A DNA stretch of 64,000 bases from Ricordea florida (taxonomy: Eukaryota; Cnidaria; Anthozoa; Corallimorpharia; Ricordeidae), in assembly GCA_949710005.1 (NCBI GenBank), contig OX453273.1, forward strand, positions 46,211,281-46,275,280. The letters run 5' to 3'. Below, one piece after another: positions 39,820 to 49,800 of the stretch (the stretch's first letter is position 1; each line of letters starts with the position of its first letter). The position numbers were made by a program, and so were the translations under genes. The notes below the pieces were generated by a model. That model was not told the DNA's origin. It saw only the letters and a list, made by a program, of their open reading frames with translations, and did not search any database.

Positions 39820-42590
39820 CAGTTGTTTGTCGACGCGAGACCGTGAGAACAGTGAAATGTTGGCCTGATTTCTTCTCTAGTCATATAATGATGGTTTCAT
39901 TGATACTGGGTCCAAGTATGGAACTTGCTCAATAACATCGTCAGTTAGCTATGTTCACATTGCAGTTTTCTATTTGAATGCTTTGTATTGAGGTTGGAAT
40001 CACTTGACCGTGAGAGCCACATGTAGCCGAACACATCTTGTTGTTTGACTGGTTTGAGAGTCCATTGAGTCGCTCCGCACACTGGGTTTAGCCAATCATT
40101 GATGAGAAACGTACCTTGGTCATATAACCTTTCCCGCGCTTTCCTCATCGATCGATTGCTTTTTGATTCCTTGCTGACTTTAAATTGATCAAAATTCTCT
40201 GTTTACAAACTCCAATACTCTAATTTGCGCAGCAGTGCAGAGCGGGGTAGGTTTTTTTTAAAGAGACTGCTGATGGAAGTCGCCGCAGTCTAGATCTTGG
40301 CGAATATTCCACGGATGCTGAATTGACAGAATGGGACGATTCTTTACTACTTAAAAAATTCTTCCGCCCAAGGAAGAATAATGTCAACGGATTCCTTTAT
40401 AACACTTTAAATGACCTCTTCATGATGCAGTCCATTTGGTCTTAACCTCGTATCTCTGATTAAATATTTAACAAAAATTTATATATGATCTTGAATTTTT
40501 ATGAAATTTCGTATATTAATTTTCTCAATTAGTATTTCGTAAATAATCTTGAATTGTCAATAAAGTTATTGTTGTTTCAAATAATAATAATAATAATAAT
40601 TTTTGATTTAGAATATTGCCGTTTACAAAAGAAGGTTTTTCATCGCGGATTTATTTTGGCGATAACCGAACATAGAGGAAAAGTCGGCCATAAAAACATG
40701 CGACCACACAGAAAGAATATTGCCAGAGGCGTTGTAAACTCGTACTGTTCAATAACTTCGCAAAAGAAGTTGCCCCGCAGTTAACGTATTAAAAACATGT
40801 TGGATACCAGTTACTCGCCTTCAAAGTATAAAGTATCAGTTGATGTCGAGAGATTTACTAATGTTTGTTAAAATATTACTTTAACGAGTTTGATGGGTAG
40901 TAAGGGTGTAAGTTCAATACCTGTTGCTGATTGTATCAAGACTGAAATTGCGTGCAATACAGTTCTTAGGATATGATATTATTCATTCTTGGTGATGAAG
41001 TGACTACGTCGTGTGACAAAAGACTAATATAAGTCTACATTAAAACAAATGTAGCCCTTGTTTGGGAACTGTTTGTTTATACTCGGTATTGACCGACCCG
41101 AATAATTACACTCGTAACGCATTCAATGGAACGCTCTACACAGAGGCTTTCCGCGAACAATTGTTTGACATTTTTGTACCTGATAAAGATCTGTGTTGAT
41201 CTAAACTAACTTTGGTGTAATCTGGTTGTATAAGTACACACTTGACAAAAAATGCTTGAACGCTGAAGTTTTTGTACCGTTAATCAATCTTTTTCAGACT
41301 GAATGTAATTTCTCAGATTAGCAGGAGCAGGAGAAACTATGTATGGAATAACAGTGTTTTTAAGAATTCCTTCAATGGATCAGTCATTCTTACAGAGAAT
41401 ACGAAGGAATAAACTGGCCGGTTTCTGAGGAAAACATGCTACTTGTTGCTAATATAATTGAGGGAGAGTTAGGCAGGCGAAGACAGAGTGAATTGATGAC
41501 CATTGACTCTTTATCAGCAAAAGATCTCAAACCTTTCCTCTTGTCCTTCCATCTTTCAATAACCAAATCACCATTAGTCTAAATGAGACCATTACGAACC
41601 AACGTTGGTAGATTAAAAACTGAAAGATTTCCACTCGACTTGTTTACGGTGATTATATTTCAGATAAAGTTTCAAACTTTCACAGTGGCAGGGTTTGTTT
41701 GTGGTTCTATTTTAGACTAATGCCATTTAATATCTTTCAAGGAAGATTAGCCCCAGGTATTTTACGATAACTTTAAAGTATTTGACATTTTTAGATATAT
41801 GTCTCGAGGGAAAACATATTTTCTCTCCGCGGCCGAACTCAGAATAAGCAGTGACGAAGTGTCCGCTCAGTGGTGATTATAAATCGCACTCACTTGGAAA
41901 CATGCAGTCTCAACACAATTGCTTTATTATCAAGACACTCTGTTCTATACCAAGCCAGGGTGAAAGGTTATGCCAGATATCACCAATCCGTCAAACTGAC
42001 TTCTGAAATCACAAGCACGCGATACAGTAATAACACATGATTATCTTGCAAATCCTCGAGCCAGGTTTCGATAGAGTTACGGTCAACGTTATAAAAAGGG
42101 CCCTTCATATCTTTTGGGCGAAGATATCAAAGCTAGCCTTCGGCAAAATTAGTTTAAAAACAGTAAAAAAACATAATCAACAACGTACCGCAAACCTCAA
42201 ATTGATTGACTCATAGTAATACAATGCTGTGATGTTAAGTGCTGCTTTTTGGTTATTAGCGTGAAAGCAACATGAGTGACTATCTACCGACTGGACTCCC
42301 TTGAGCAGCTAAAGCACGAATCACAGATGCGACTTTGCAGACCGAAGGGGTATTGATGCGAGTCGCGTCAATACAACTGGAAGCTTCGAGGAGTTGACCT
42401 TTAGTCACTGTGGAAACATCACGACTCAGCAGTCAAAAACCCCAACTTGTCGTAATCAAGGTAATGAAAATGATGATAGATTAATTAATCAAACACCTTA
42501 GCACGGCAGAGGTCTTTGAAATAGATTTTCTTGAAACTATTAATATTATTGGCATTTGATAACTTGCAGCGCTTGAATGTGAACCATTTA
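39820..42590. other. Intergenic region between NAGA-like and ankyrin genes
   Basis: Divergent spacer: the NAGA-like gene starts leftwards at 39819, the ankyrin gene rightwards near 42600. Must contain both promoters, but I recognise no core elements. Short AAT microsatellite at 40578-40602. No protein-like frame; the short frames at 39945 and 40554 look random. Confidence 0.5.
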
Positions 42591-42610
42591 TTGTAGAAGA
42601 CGAACAGCGT

Positions 42611-43333
42611 ATGGAGAGGCCTGAACTAAAAACACCAGAAACCGTTACAGAAGAAATTGCTATTAAAGGAAAGACATCAGCCGATCAAGAAACAGTAGAA
42701 GACAAAGTCTTATCTACGTCACCCAGAGGTAAAAACAAGATAACGCCAGATGTACGAGTCATTGGGGAGCACTGGGTTATAAGTGATTTCTCTCAGCTTC
42801 ACTCGCTGGACCACTTGGGCGTAGAAATGTGCTCAAAGAAACAAGGGTCATTGTTACCTCCTGACACTAAAAGCGTCTTGAGAAAATTCAGCGAAGACAG
42901 AGTAGGGCGTCTGGACAACACTAAACTGTCCCCTGCCGAGAAAAACGCTTTAAGAAGGAAACGAAGCCTATCTTTAGACCCACAAATTTTACTACACTGG
43001 GCCGCTGCGCACAATGATGTCGACACTTTGAAAGGTTTGGTTGAGATTACGAATGTTAATGTTAACGAACCCGGAATAGACGGACTTTATCCTTTGCATC
43101 GTGCGGCTACTGCTGGAAGTTTTGACTCTCTTCAGTACCTCGTAACAAAAGGCGCACAGCTTGATGTTCACGACAAACGCGGTACTTCTCCACTTGAAGC
43201 GGCAGTTTGCGAGGGGGAATTTGACTGCGCGCGTTTTCTTATCGAAAAAGGAGCTAACATTGCTCACATTCGAGATGGGTTTGTAGACACAGACTTGCCA
43301 CACTCTCGTAAAAGGTTCTCGGCATATACGTAA
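42611..43333 (+). CDS. Ankyrin-repeat protein, 240 aa
   Basis: Small ankyrin-repeat protein, probably a cytosolic protein-interaction adaptor; partner unknown. Residues 1-115 are hydrophilic and without known domain; a basic RRKRSLSL patch at 115-122 precedes three ankyrin repeats: about 123-148 (LLHWAAAHNDVDTLKGLV), 157-185 (GLYPLHRAATAGSFDSLQYL), 190-217 (GTSPLEAAVCEGEFDCARFL). It ends 23 residues later. The layout resembles small PP1-regulatory-type ankyrin proteins, but I see no clear RVxF motif. An acceptor-like TTGATAACTTGCAG at 42556-42569 lies upstream and the frame stays open back to it (LECEPFIVEDEQR precedes the Met), so an upstream exon is likely and the true N terminus may be longer or begin at this Met. 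Confidence 0.75.
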   Translation: MERPELKTPETVTEEIAIKGKTSADQETVEDKVLSTSPRGKNKITPDVRVIGEHWVISDFSQLHSLDHLGVEMCSKKQGSLLPPDTKSVLRKFSEDRVGRLDNTKLSPAEKNALRRKRSLSLDPQILLHWAAAHNDVDTLKGLVEITNVNVNEPGIDGLYPLHRAATAGSFDSLQYLVTKGAQLDVHDKRGTSPLEAAVCEGEFDCARFLIEKGANIAHIRDGFVDTDLPHSRKRFSAYT

Positions 43334-43679
43334 TCTGCGTGGTATGTGATTTGCAGACGGAATTTTAGTTCTCCGGAATGCAGTAATTACAATGATAGCC
43401 TACCAGAGGTTGGGAATTTTTTAATTTAAAACGCAACTTCATTGCGTTACGTTACGTGTTATTCTTATGTTGATTTCAAGTATTACCGCCGCCGTTCAAT
43501 CCGAGATCAAGGCCGCATACATAAACAGTGGCTCGGTTAAGTGCCCCAATTTTGTCGATGGATTTGTGCAATAGATTAATTACAAGTTTGATCTATTGCA
43601 AGAGTCACATTGAATGATTTGTGGCCAAAAACACTACGATAATCTAGTGGACTAAGAACAACCTAAACTTGTCTGTTGT

Positions 43680-43745
43680 TTGCACCATAAGGGAGGGACC
43701 AGTTAATTTTTACGGGGGGGGGGGGGGAGGAAGTGGGCAATTTGG
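43680..43745. repeat. Poly(G) tract
   Basis: About 14 consecutive G bases near 43712-43726, followed by AGGAAGTGGGCAATTTGG. Likely the edge of a dispersed repeat. Confidence 0.7.
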
Positions 43746-43789
43746 TCTTGTCGTAAATTTTTTTCCCCCTTTGGGCTGTGCAAGTTTTT

Positions 43790-44640
43790 TATATACAGTA
43801 CAGGCAAACATTCAAACGTGCTAATTGGATGAGAGCATGTCAATTTTTGCCAAACAGGGCAGAAATATTAAATTAAATTGTTGCATGTATATTATATACA
43901 GATAATTAAATGATTTCGAGTGCAATTGTTTATCAGACAAGACGATCTAAGATCGTAAGTCGGACAACAGGTAGACGTGCTGTTATGAGTGTTGACCACT
44001 TATGGTGCGAAGTGGTCCAAAAAAGAAATGTTAAGGGTACCAAGGTCCTGGTTTCCAACGTGGCATCTTTGTTGTCGTTTCCTCGAGTTTCATCGCGAGG
44101 CACCTTGTCTTTATCAGCAAATGCTCTTCTGTCACTCTGTCCACATTTTCTGTTCACTGGTAACTCATTTGATTTCCGGTTTGATTCTTGTGAGACATTC
44201 GCTAAATCATTTGATTCTTTTGCTATTTTCAGTTCGCGGAACGACCCGTTTCGAAATATACGCTCATTACACACGCCATCTTTTAGAGTGGGTCTACCGC
44301 GAACGGTTTGTGGGTCTGTATGTTTGAGCGTAGAAAAGATGACACCATTTGTTTTCAACATATTCGCCATCGACTTCGACATCGTAGAAAGAAGTTTGCG
44401 CCCGTATTACGTGTCTGCGGCATTCCCCATTGCACTTGACTGCGATTTGCGATGAAACTCGAGGGTAAAAAAAGTCGGTTGCCCGACTAATAAGCACCCG
44501 TAATTTTTTTAAATAAAAAAACAACAATTTGCACTCGCCCCACAGGCTCGTGCAATTTTTTCGTGTAGAATTGACTTGTGCTCATTCATTCTAAATTGCA
44601 GTCGAAACCATTTGATTACCTCTACAAATAGCGTTTCTGT
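43790..44640. repeat. Repeat-bounded block with AAATGATTTCGAGTGCAATT ends
   Basis: Left edge TTAAATGATTTCGAGTGCAA TTG (43905-43927) is matched in inverted form near the right edge (AATTGCAGTCGAAACCATTTGA, 44597-44616, and GCACTCGCCCCACAGGCTCG TGCAA at 44531). The flank with TGCATGTATATTATA also matches the palindrome at 55690-55995. Unlike that short relative, this one has about 650 bp of unique interior with ORFs. Confidence 0.55.
43933..44382 (-). CDS. Hypothetical ORF inside repeat-bounded block, 149 aa
   Basis: Unrecognised. Starts MSKSMANMLKTNGVIF; hydrophilic, Asn/Ser/Arg/Asp-rich to about residue 112, then an unlike Thr/Leu/Trp-rich tail that may be intron read-through. Part of an element whose ends match hairpin repeats elsewhere in the window, so it may be carried by a DNA transposon or captured. 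A second short minus frame at 44294-44527 and a coding-like stretch (MAVMKYLKATEELKDTETLF) near 44690-44630 lie upstream on the same strand. Could also be chance. Confidence 0.25.
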   Translation of the reverse strand: MSKSMANMLKTNGVIFSTLKHTDPQTVRGRPTLKDGVCNERIFRNGSFRELKIAKESNDLANVSQESNRKSNELPVNRKCGQSDRRAFADKDKVPRDETRGNDNKDATLETRTLVPLTFLFWTTSHHKWSTLITARLPVVRLTILDRLV

Positions 44641-45231
44641 GTCCTTCAGTTCTTCCGTCGCTTTCAAGTATTTCATTACAGCCATTGCACTCCTGAGGAT
44701 TCATTTAAATCGATTTCTAAGGAGGTCAATTTCCGAAATCATTATCATTGGTATTTTTATACTTGCGATGGAAATGGCTATAAATACCTCATTTATAAAC
44801 ACGATAACATCCTGTCAGAACGTCGCCAGATTTGAAAAGTCGCATTGCATTATTTTTAAAAAGTCCTCGCTTCTTTGCATCATGGGATTCGTGTCAGCAG
44901 GTACAGCTTCAACTCAATCAACTGTGCTTTTAAAATTAATTTGATCGAGTTGGAATTTGATTGACACCGAGTCTTGCAAAGATTGACTTCCGTTTTTCGC
45001 TTCCTGACCCTTTAGGTAGTTCAAGGAAAAATCCTCCACTGGTTGGAAAATGTCACAAGTGAAAGATGGCTTGGTAGGGTCGCGCGTCTGAACACAGTTG
45101 CCCTAGACAATCCGAGGTTGCCTGACGCATACCAATTAAACGTGGGAGTGTACGACAAAATTCATACATTGGGAGAAATATTTGCAAATGTCCTTTATAT
45201 AAAATTGAATTAATTAAAATCACAGTATTTT

Positions 45232-45365
45232 GGTGTCCATCCGGCTGTAAGTGACGAATGTTGACGATTTAAAGGTTTACCGACAGTCGCGGCATTGAAC
45301 TAAAGCGATTATCGCGCCAGAGCCTCTTCAATATTCGCAATTTACAGCCGGATGGGGACACGTCG
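45232..45365. repeat. Hairpin MITE with GTGTCCATCCGGCTGTAA ends
   Basis: GTGTCCATCCGGCTGTAAGT opposes TTACAGCCGGATGGGGACAC; inside, CGAATGTTGACG opposes TTCAATATTCGC. About 130 bp, no coding potential. Confidence 0.8.
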
Positions 45366-45659
45366 GTGAACAACCAGAAACAAAACCCCGGGACAAAAAC
45401 AGCGACTGGTTTGTAAAAAAAAGATGATGGCAAGATAACATTTATTAGTGAACATTGACTTAACAATTACATTTGACCAAAAGCAGACGGTTAACAGACT
45501 AAAGTCTTTTTGGTTTGGCGGGCTTGGGTTATCTTAGTACAGGACGTACAGTAATATCAGTAAAGGCATTGATCAGAAAGACGGCATTGCTGTTGGCTAA
45601 AAATACACAGTTTCTAAGGGAACTGCCGCTGCGTTGTTAGGGAATTGAAACAAACAGAA

Positions 45660-45740
45660 AGTGGTTTATTCTCGAGCGTCAGCCCTTCGTCAGAAGTCTA
45701 ACGAAGGGCTGACGCTCGAAATGTCAGCACCAATTAAATC
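45660..45740. repeat. CGTTAGCCCTTCGTC repeat, short hairpin copy
   Basis: TCTCGAGCGTCAGCCCTTCG TCAGAAG opposes CTAACGAAGGGCTGACGCTC GAAATGTCAGCACC. Diverged member of the family at 1549-1738. Confidence 0.7.
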
Positions 45741-46133
45741 TCAAGGTGCTAAAAGTTGATAAAAAGTTTTTTTGGTTTTCTGCTTGCTTTTCCACTGTTG
45801 TTAATCTGTAACGTTAAATATGCACAGTCACGGTTTGTAACTGAATTTCACTATCACCAATCACATCATAAACGTGTCTTATGCCGCGTACGATAAGGTG
45901 CGATTAGCATCAAATAAATCACAGTATTATCGAAATTTCAACATTGCAAGCCGCCACACAGGTCTCATCTGATCACTGATTTTGATATTATCCTGATTTT
46001 ACAGAAGACAAAATGCTCGTAAGAAACATCTGGTGACCGATAAGAGATTCAGTTTTGTTGGCGTTCAGTCTTACACTTAATTAATTTCTTTCACTCCCAG
46101 AACTGAAATACCCCGCAACTTTTCCTCCTGTCC

Positions 46134-46342
46134 TTAACCCTTTAAGTACCAGTAGTGACCAGCGTCCAATCTCTCATCACAATATTCACTGCTCATCAAT
46201 CGTTCAGGCTATGAGAATAACGAAAATGATCACCATAAAAGAGTTGCATTGATATTTAAACAAATTCTCACAAGTACCATAACAATTACACGAGAACAGT
46301 TAGGAGAAAATGAATGTTTATATTGGGGCTTAAAGGGTTAGG
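46134..46342. repeat. MITE with TAACCCTTTAAG inverted ends
   Basis: TTAACCCTTTAAG at the left and CTTAAAGGGTTA at the right enclose about 205 bp without ORF. The ACCCTTT end recalls the ends of the satellite units at 56998-57815. Confidence 0.75.
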
Positions 46343-46469
46343 TCTTCTGTTTTTATGGTCCTGGTATGTACACAGAGTAGATCAAAATTTTTTTCGTCCA
46401 TCAAACTTGACTGCGCCAATAAGGAGCATGGGTCTATCTTGGTATGACTTCACAAACTGCTTTGCATAC

Positions 46470-46513
46470 ATAGAGGATATTACACGGTGGCGAGAAGATA
46501 TGAATTTTATGTT
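46470..46513. repeat. Left part of DNA-transposon-like repeat split by BEL-2
   Basis: AGGATATTACACGGTGGCGA GAAGATATGAATTTTATGTT matches the element at 32865-32900. The repeat resumes at 52218 after the BEL insertion. Confidence 0.8.
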
Positions 46514-46518
46514 CGAGT

Positions 46519-46672
46519 TGTCGGGAATGCCTCCAAAGCAAAGGTAGTTCAGTTTCCCGAACAAGTCACAATCACAAGTTAGCGAACACAACCGATTTTT
46601 AATCTCTCCTTCACACAGGAAATTCTCACGAACAAGAAAATTCCTTACATTGTTTGGTCCCAGTCTCCGACA
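46519..46672 (-). repeat. BEL-2 3' LTR
   Basis: 154 bp; identical by eye to 52064-52217. Ends TG...CA. Confidence 0.95.
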
Positions 46673-46812
46673 CTCTCCCCCCATATATCACCGAAAGTGA
46701 TATATGTTGTCTTAACAGGAGACTGGGCAATAACAACTTCAATGAACGAAAGTCACTAATACAAGTGTATAAACTAGTTCAAAGTTCTAAAGTTCAACCA
46801 ATGTTCAAATTA

Positions 46813-49800
46813 TCACGAGTTCTCCTCTGCTTCAGCAATTTCACGAATCCTCTCTTCTGCTCTCAAGGAGGCCAGTCTTTGAGGCCGGAATGCAGGCGCA
46901 TTTGCATTAAGCTCTCCAGCCTGAGCACGAACAGCAGAATCACAAGAAAGTTCCAAAGGATAGACATGTTGTACCGGTCGTTCAAGGAAGTTTCGTCCTG
47001 ATCGCAGCTTGACAGCTCTCACAACTCCATCCTTTCCTGGGTATAATTCTTGAACAATGCCGAGAGGCCACTTTCCTCGGTTCTTCTCTTCACACTTCAA
47101 AATCACTACATCACCAACAGCTAAAGAACAAGGTTTGCCACGATGTTTGAGGTTGTGTCTCTCTCTCAGGCTTCGAAGGTACTCAGATGACCATCTCTTC
47201 CACAATGCCTCTTTACACTTGCGAAGATGTTTGGCTCTACGTCGCAGATCTGGATCATCAATGTGGTGTGGTGCCAGGTCAGGTAAGATGTCACTCTGTG
47301 GGAACATCATGAAGTTAGGAGTGATGGTCGGTAACTCTACATCATCTTCTATGTAGCTGAGAGGCCTGTTATTCAATGTTATTTCAACATCGAGTAGTAC
47401 TTCCACCAATTCCTTCCATGAGAGGAAACCGCACCCAATGGTCTTGTTGAGGGCGTTTTTAACCAGTCCGACCATGCGTTCAAACTGGCCACCCCACCAG
47501 GGCGCACGACTAAGGTTGAATTGCCAAACAATTCCATTTTCAGCAAGGAACTTGTTAAACTTCTCATCGCTCAATGCTCTCTTCAACCATCTTGCTGCAC
47601 CCACGAAGGTAGACCCATTGTCAGAATAAATCTTCTGTGGGCGGCCCTTCCTTGCAATCAGCTTCTTCAAACTCATAATAAACTCTTGAGTCTCCAGGGA
47701 GGGCACCAAGTCCAGGTACAATGCACGACAAAGGGAACATGAATACAACACAACGTAAGCCTTGGCTTCTACTCTCCCACGATTCTTGTATTTGATAGGT
47801 CCTGCGTAGTCAACTCCAACTACCTGGAATGGGTGGGTTCCTTGGGTCCGGTCCATGGGGAGGTAGCCAGGTGGGGGGTTTGCTGCAGCTACTGCTTGAA
47901 ACCTTTTGCATCCATGGCAAGCTCTTATCGTCTGCTTCACAAGTTTCCTCAGGCGTGGCACCCAGTACTTGTTCCTCACACTTGTCATAGTAAGGCCCAC
48001 TCCCCCATGTAGGGTGCGCAGATGTTCATGATGCACTAACTTCTTGGTATACAAATGCTTGTCAGGGAGATACACAGGATATAGTCCTTGGAGTCTTCCT
48101 CTGCATTCCAAAATTCCATCTGAGTTAGGCTGTAGGTTAAGGCGGAGATAGTCATCTTCGAACTTACAGCTCTGTTGAGCCTTCTTCACCCAGACAAGGT
48201 GTTGTTTCTGCAACTCCTCAGACGTCACGGGGCCAGTTACCTTCTGTTCAGGATTACGCAAATTATCCACAAATCTGTAAACCAATGCACAAATGTTCAA
48301 TGCCTTGCTCAGTTCAAACTTCTCAAGAACCGCATACAGCCTGTCAGTGTTGTCCACAGCAACTTTAAACAACTCCTTGGTAGCTTTTCGTTCTGCTTCA
48401 CTAGCTTCAGAAGGCTGGATAGCACTTTGTGGAGGCCAGCGTTCACGATCAGAAATCCAGTCTGGACCATTCCACCAAAGCTCGCTGAATACAACATCAC
48501 CACCCCTGCTTGCAACATCCGCTGGGTTTTCTTGGGAAGGGACATGCCTCCATGTAATCTCTGGATGCGCAACTATTTTCTGTACCCGGTTCTCCACGAA
48601 CTGCTTATACTGTCCACTGCCTTGGATCCAGTACAGAGCAACAGAGCTGTCCAGCCATCCATTAACGCCGGAGACAGGTAAGCCCTCAAGTGCAACTTTC
48701 ACATTTACTAGCAAGTTAGTTGCCATATGTGCTGAGATCAACTCTAGACGGGGCATTGATAAACCCTGTTTGGCTAGTCTGGCTTTAGCTGCAACAAGGT
48801 GCTGGCTAGGACCCGATTTTTGCTTGACCACTGCATAGACTGCCGCACCTACACCACACTTGCTAGCATCACCGAATCCATGTAGCTTAATATCTTGAAT
48901 GGGTTCTCTGTGATCAGCAAGGGCACGACTTGTCGCTGTCTGTTTGGGTAAATTTCGTTCCCATTTCTGCCACTTCAGCTTCAGCCACCCTGTCAACTTC
49001 ACATCCCAAGCCAACTTCTCACAACATACATCTCGGTACAGACACTTCCCCACCAAAGTCACAGGTGAAACCAGGCCTAGAGGATCATAGATACTTGCAA
49101 GCTTGCGAAGGATGCCTCGCTTGGTTAGGGGTGCTTCCCACTCAGGAAAGGAGACAATAATCTGATCACGCTCCTTGTTCCACCCTAGTCCCAGTAGACT
49201 CGATCCTCCTGCCAAGGACTCTCCGAGCTGCTGTTTTGCAAAGGTCTTCTCTTTCTCAGGGAACATGACTGGTCTCTCTTCAAGCTGGCGTTCATTTGAC
49301 TGCCACTTGTGCAATGTAAAGGTTGCATCATCAAAGATCTCAATTGCCTTTGCTTTCAGCTCACTAGCCACTTTCTCTGTTGCCCCGCCACTAAGAAGGT
49401 CATCAACATAGATACTTTTACGCAATTCAGCAACCACTTGTGGTTCACGCTCTTCCCAGGTGTCTAGATGGTATTCAATAACTCCTCCAAGAAGAAAGGG
49501 AGATGGTGCTAGGCCAAATAAGGCTCTTGTGAAACGTAATATCTCAATGTCAGAGTGTTGTCCTTGTCTCCAATGAAACCGCAGAGCGTCACGGTCAGCT
49601 TCCCTTATTCGCACCTGTAGAAATGCCTTCTTCAAATCTCCCACAACTGCCACAGGATGCATGCGTGACCGTACAAGTACATTCCATAATTTGTTCTGGA
49701 GAGGAGGTCCAGGATACAGACAATCATTTAGCAATACAGCATTTGGATGTGCTTTTGCAGATGCATCGTACACCACTCGTACTTTAGTCGATGCCGCCTC

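Noticed and set aside
43910-44455. 181-aa plus-strand frame
   Set aside because: Overlaps the more protein-like minus frame; composition (Ser/Phe-rich) is that of an antisense shadow.
48175-48838. 168- and 181-aa plus frames
   Set aside because: Shadows of the BEL-2 pol frame.
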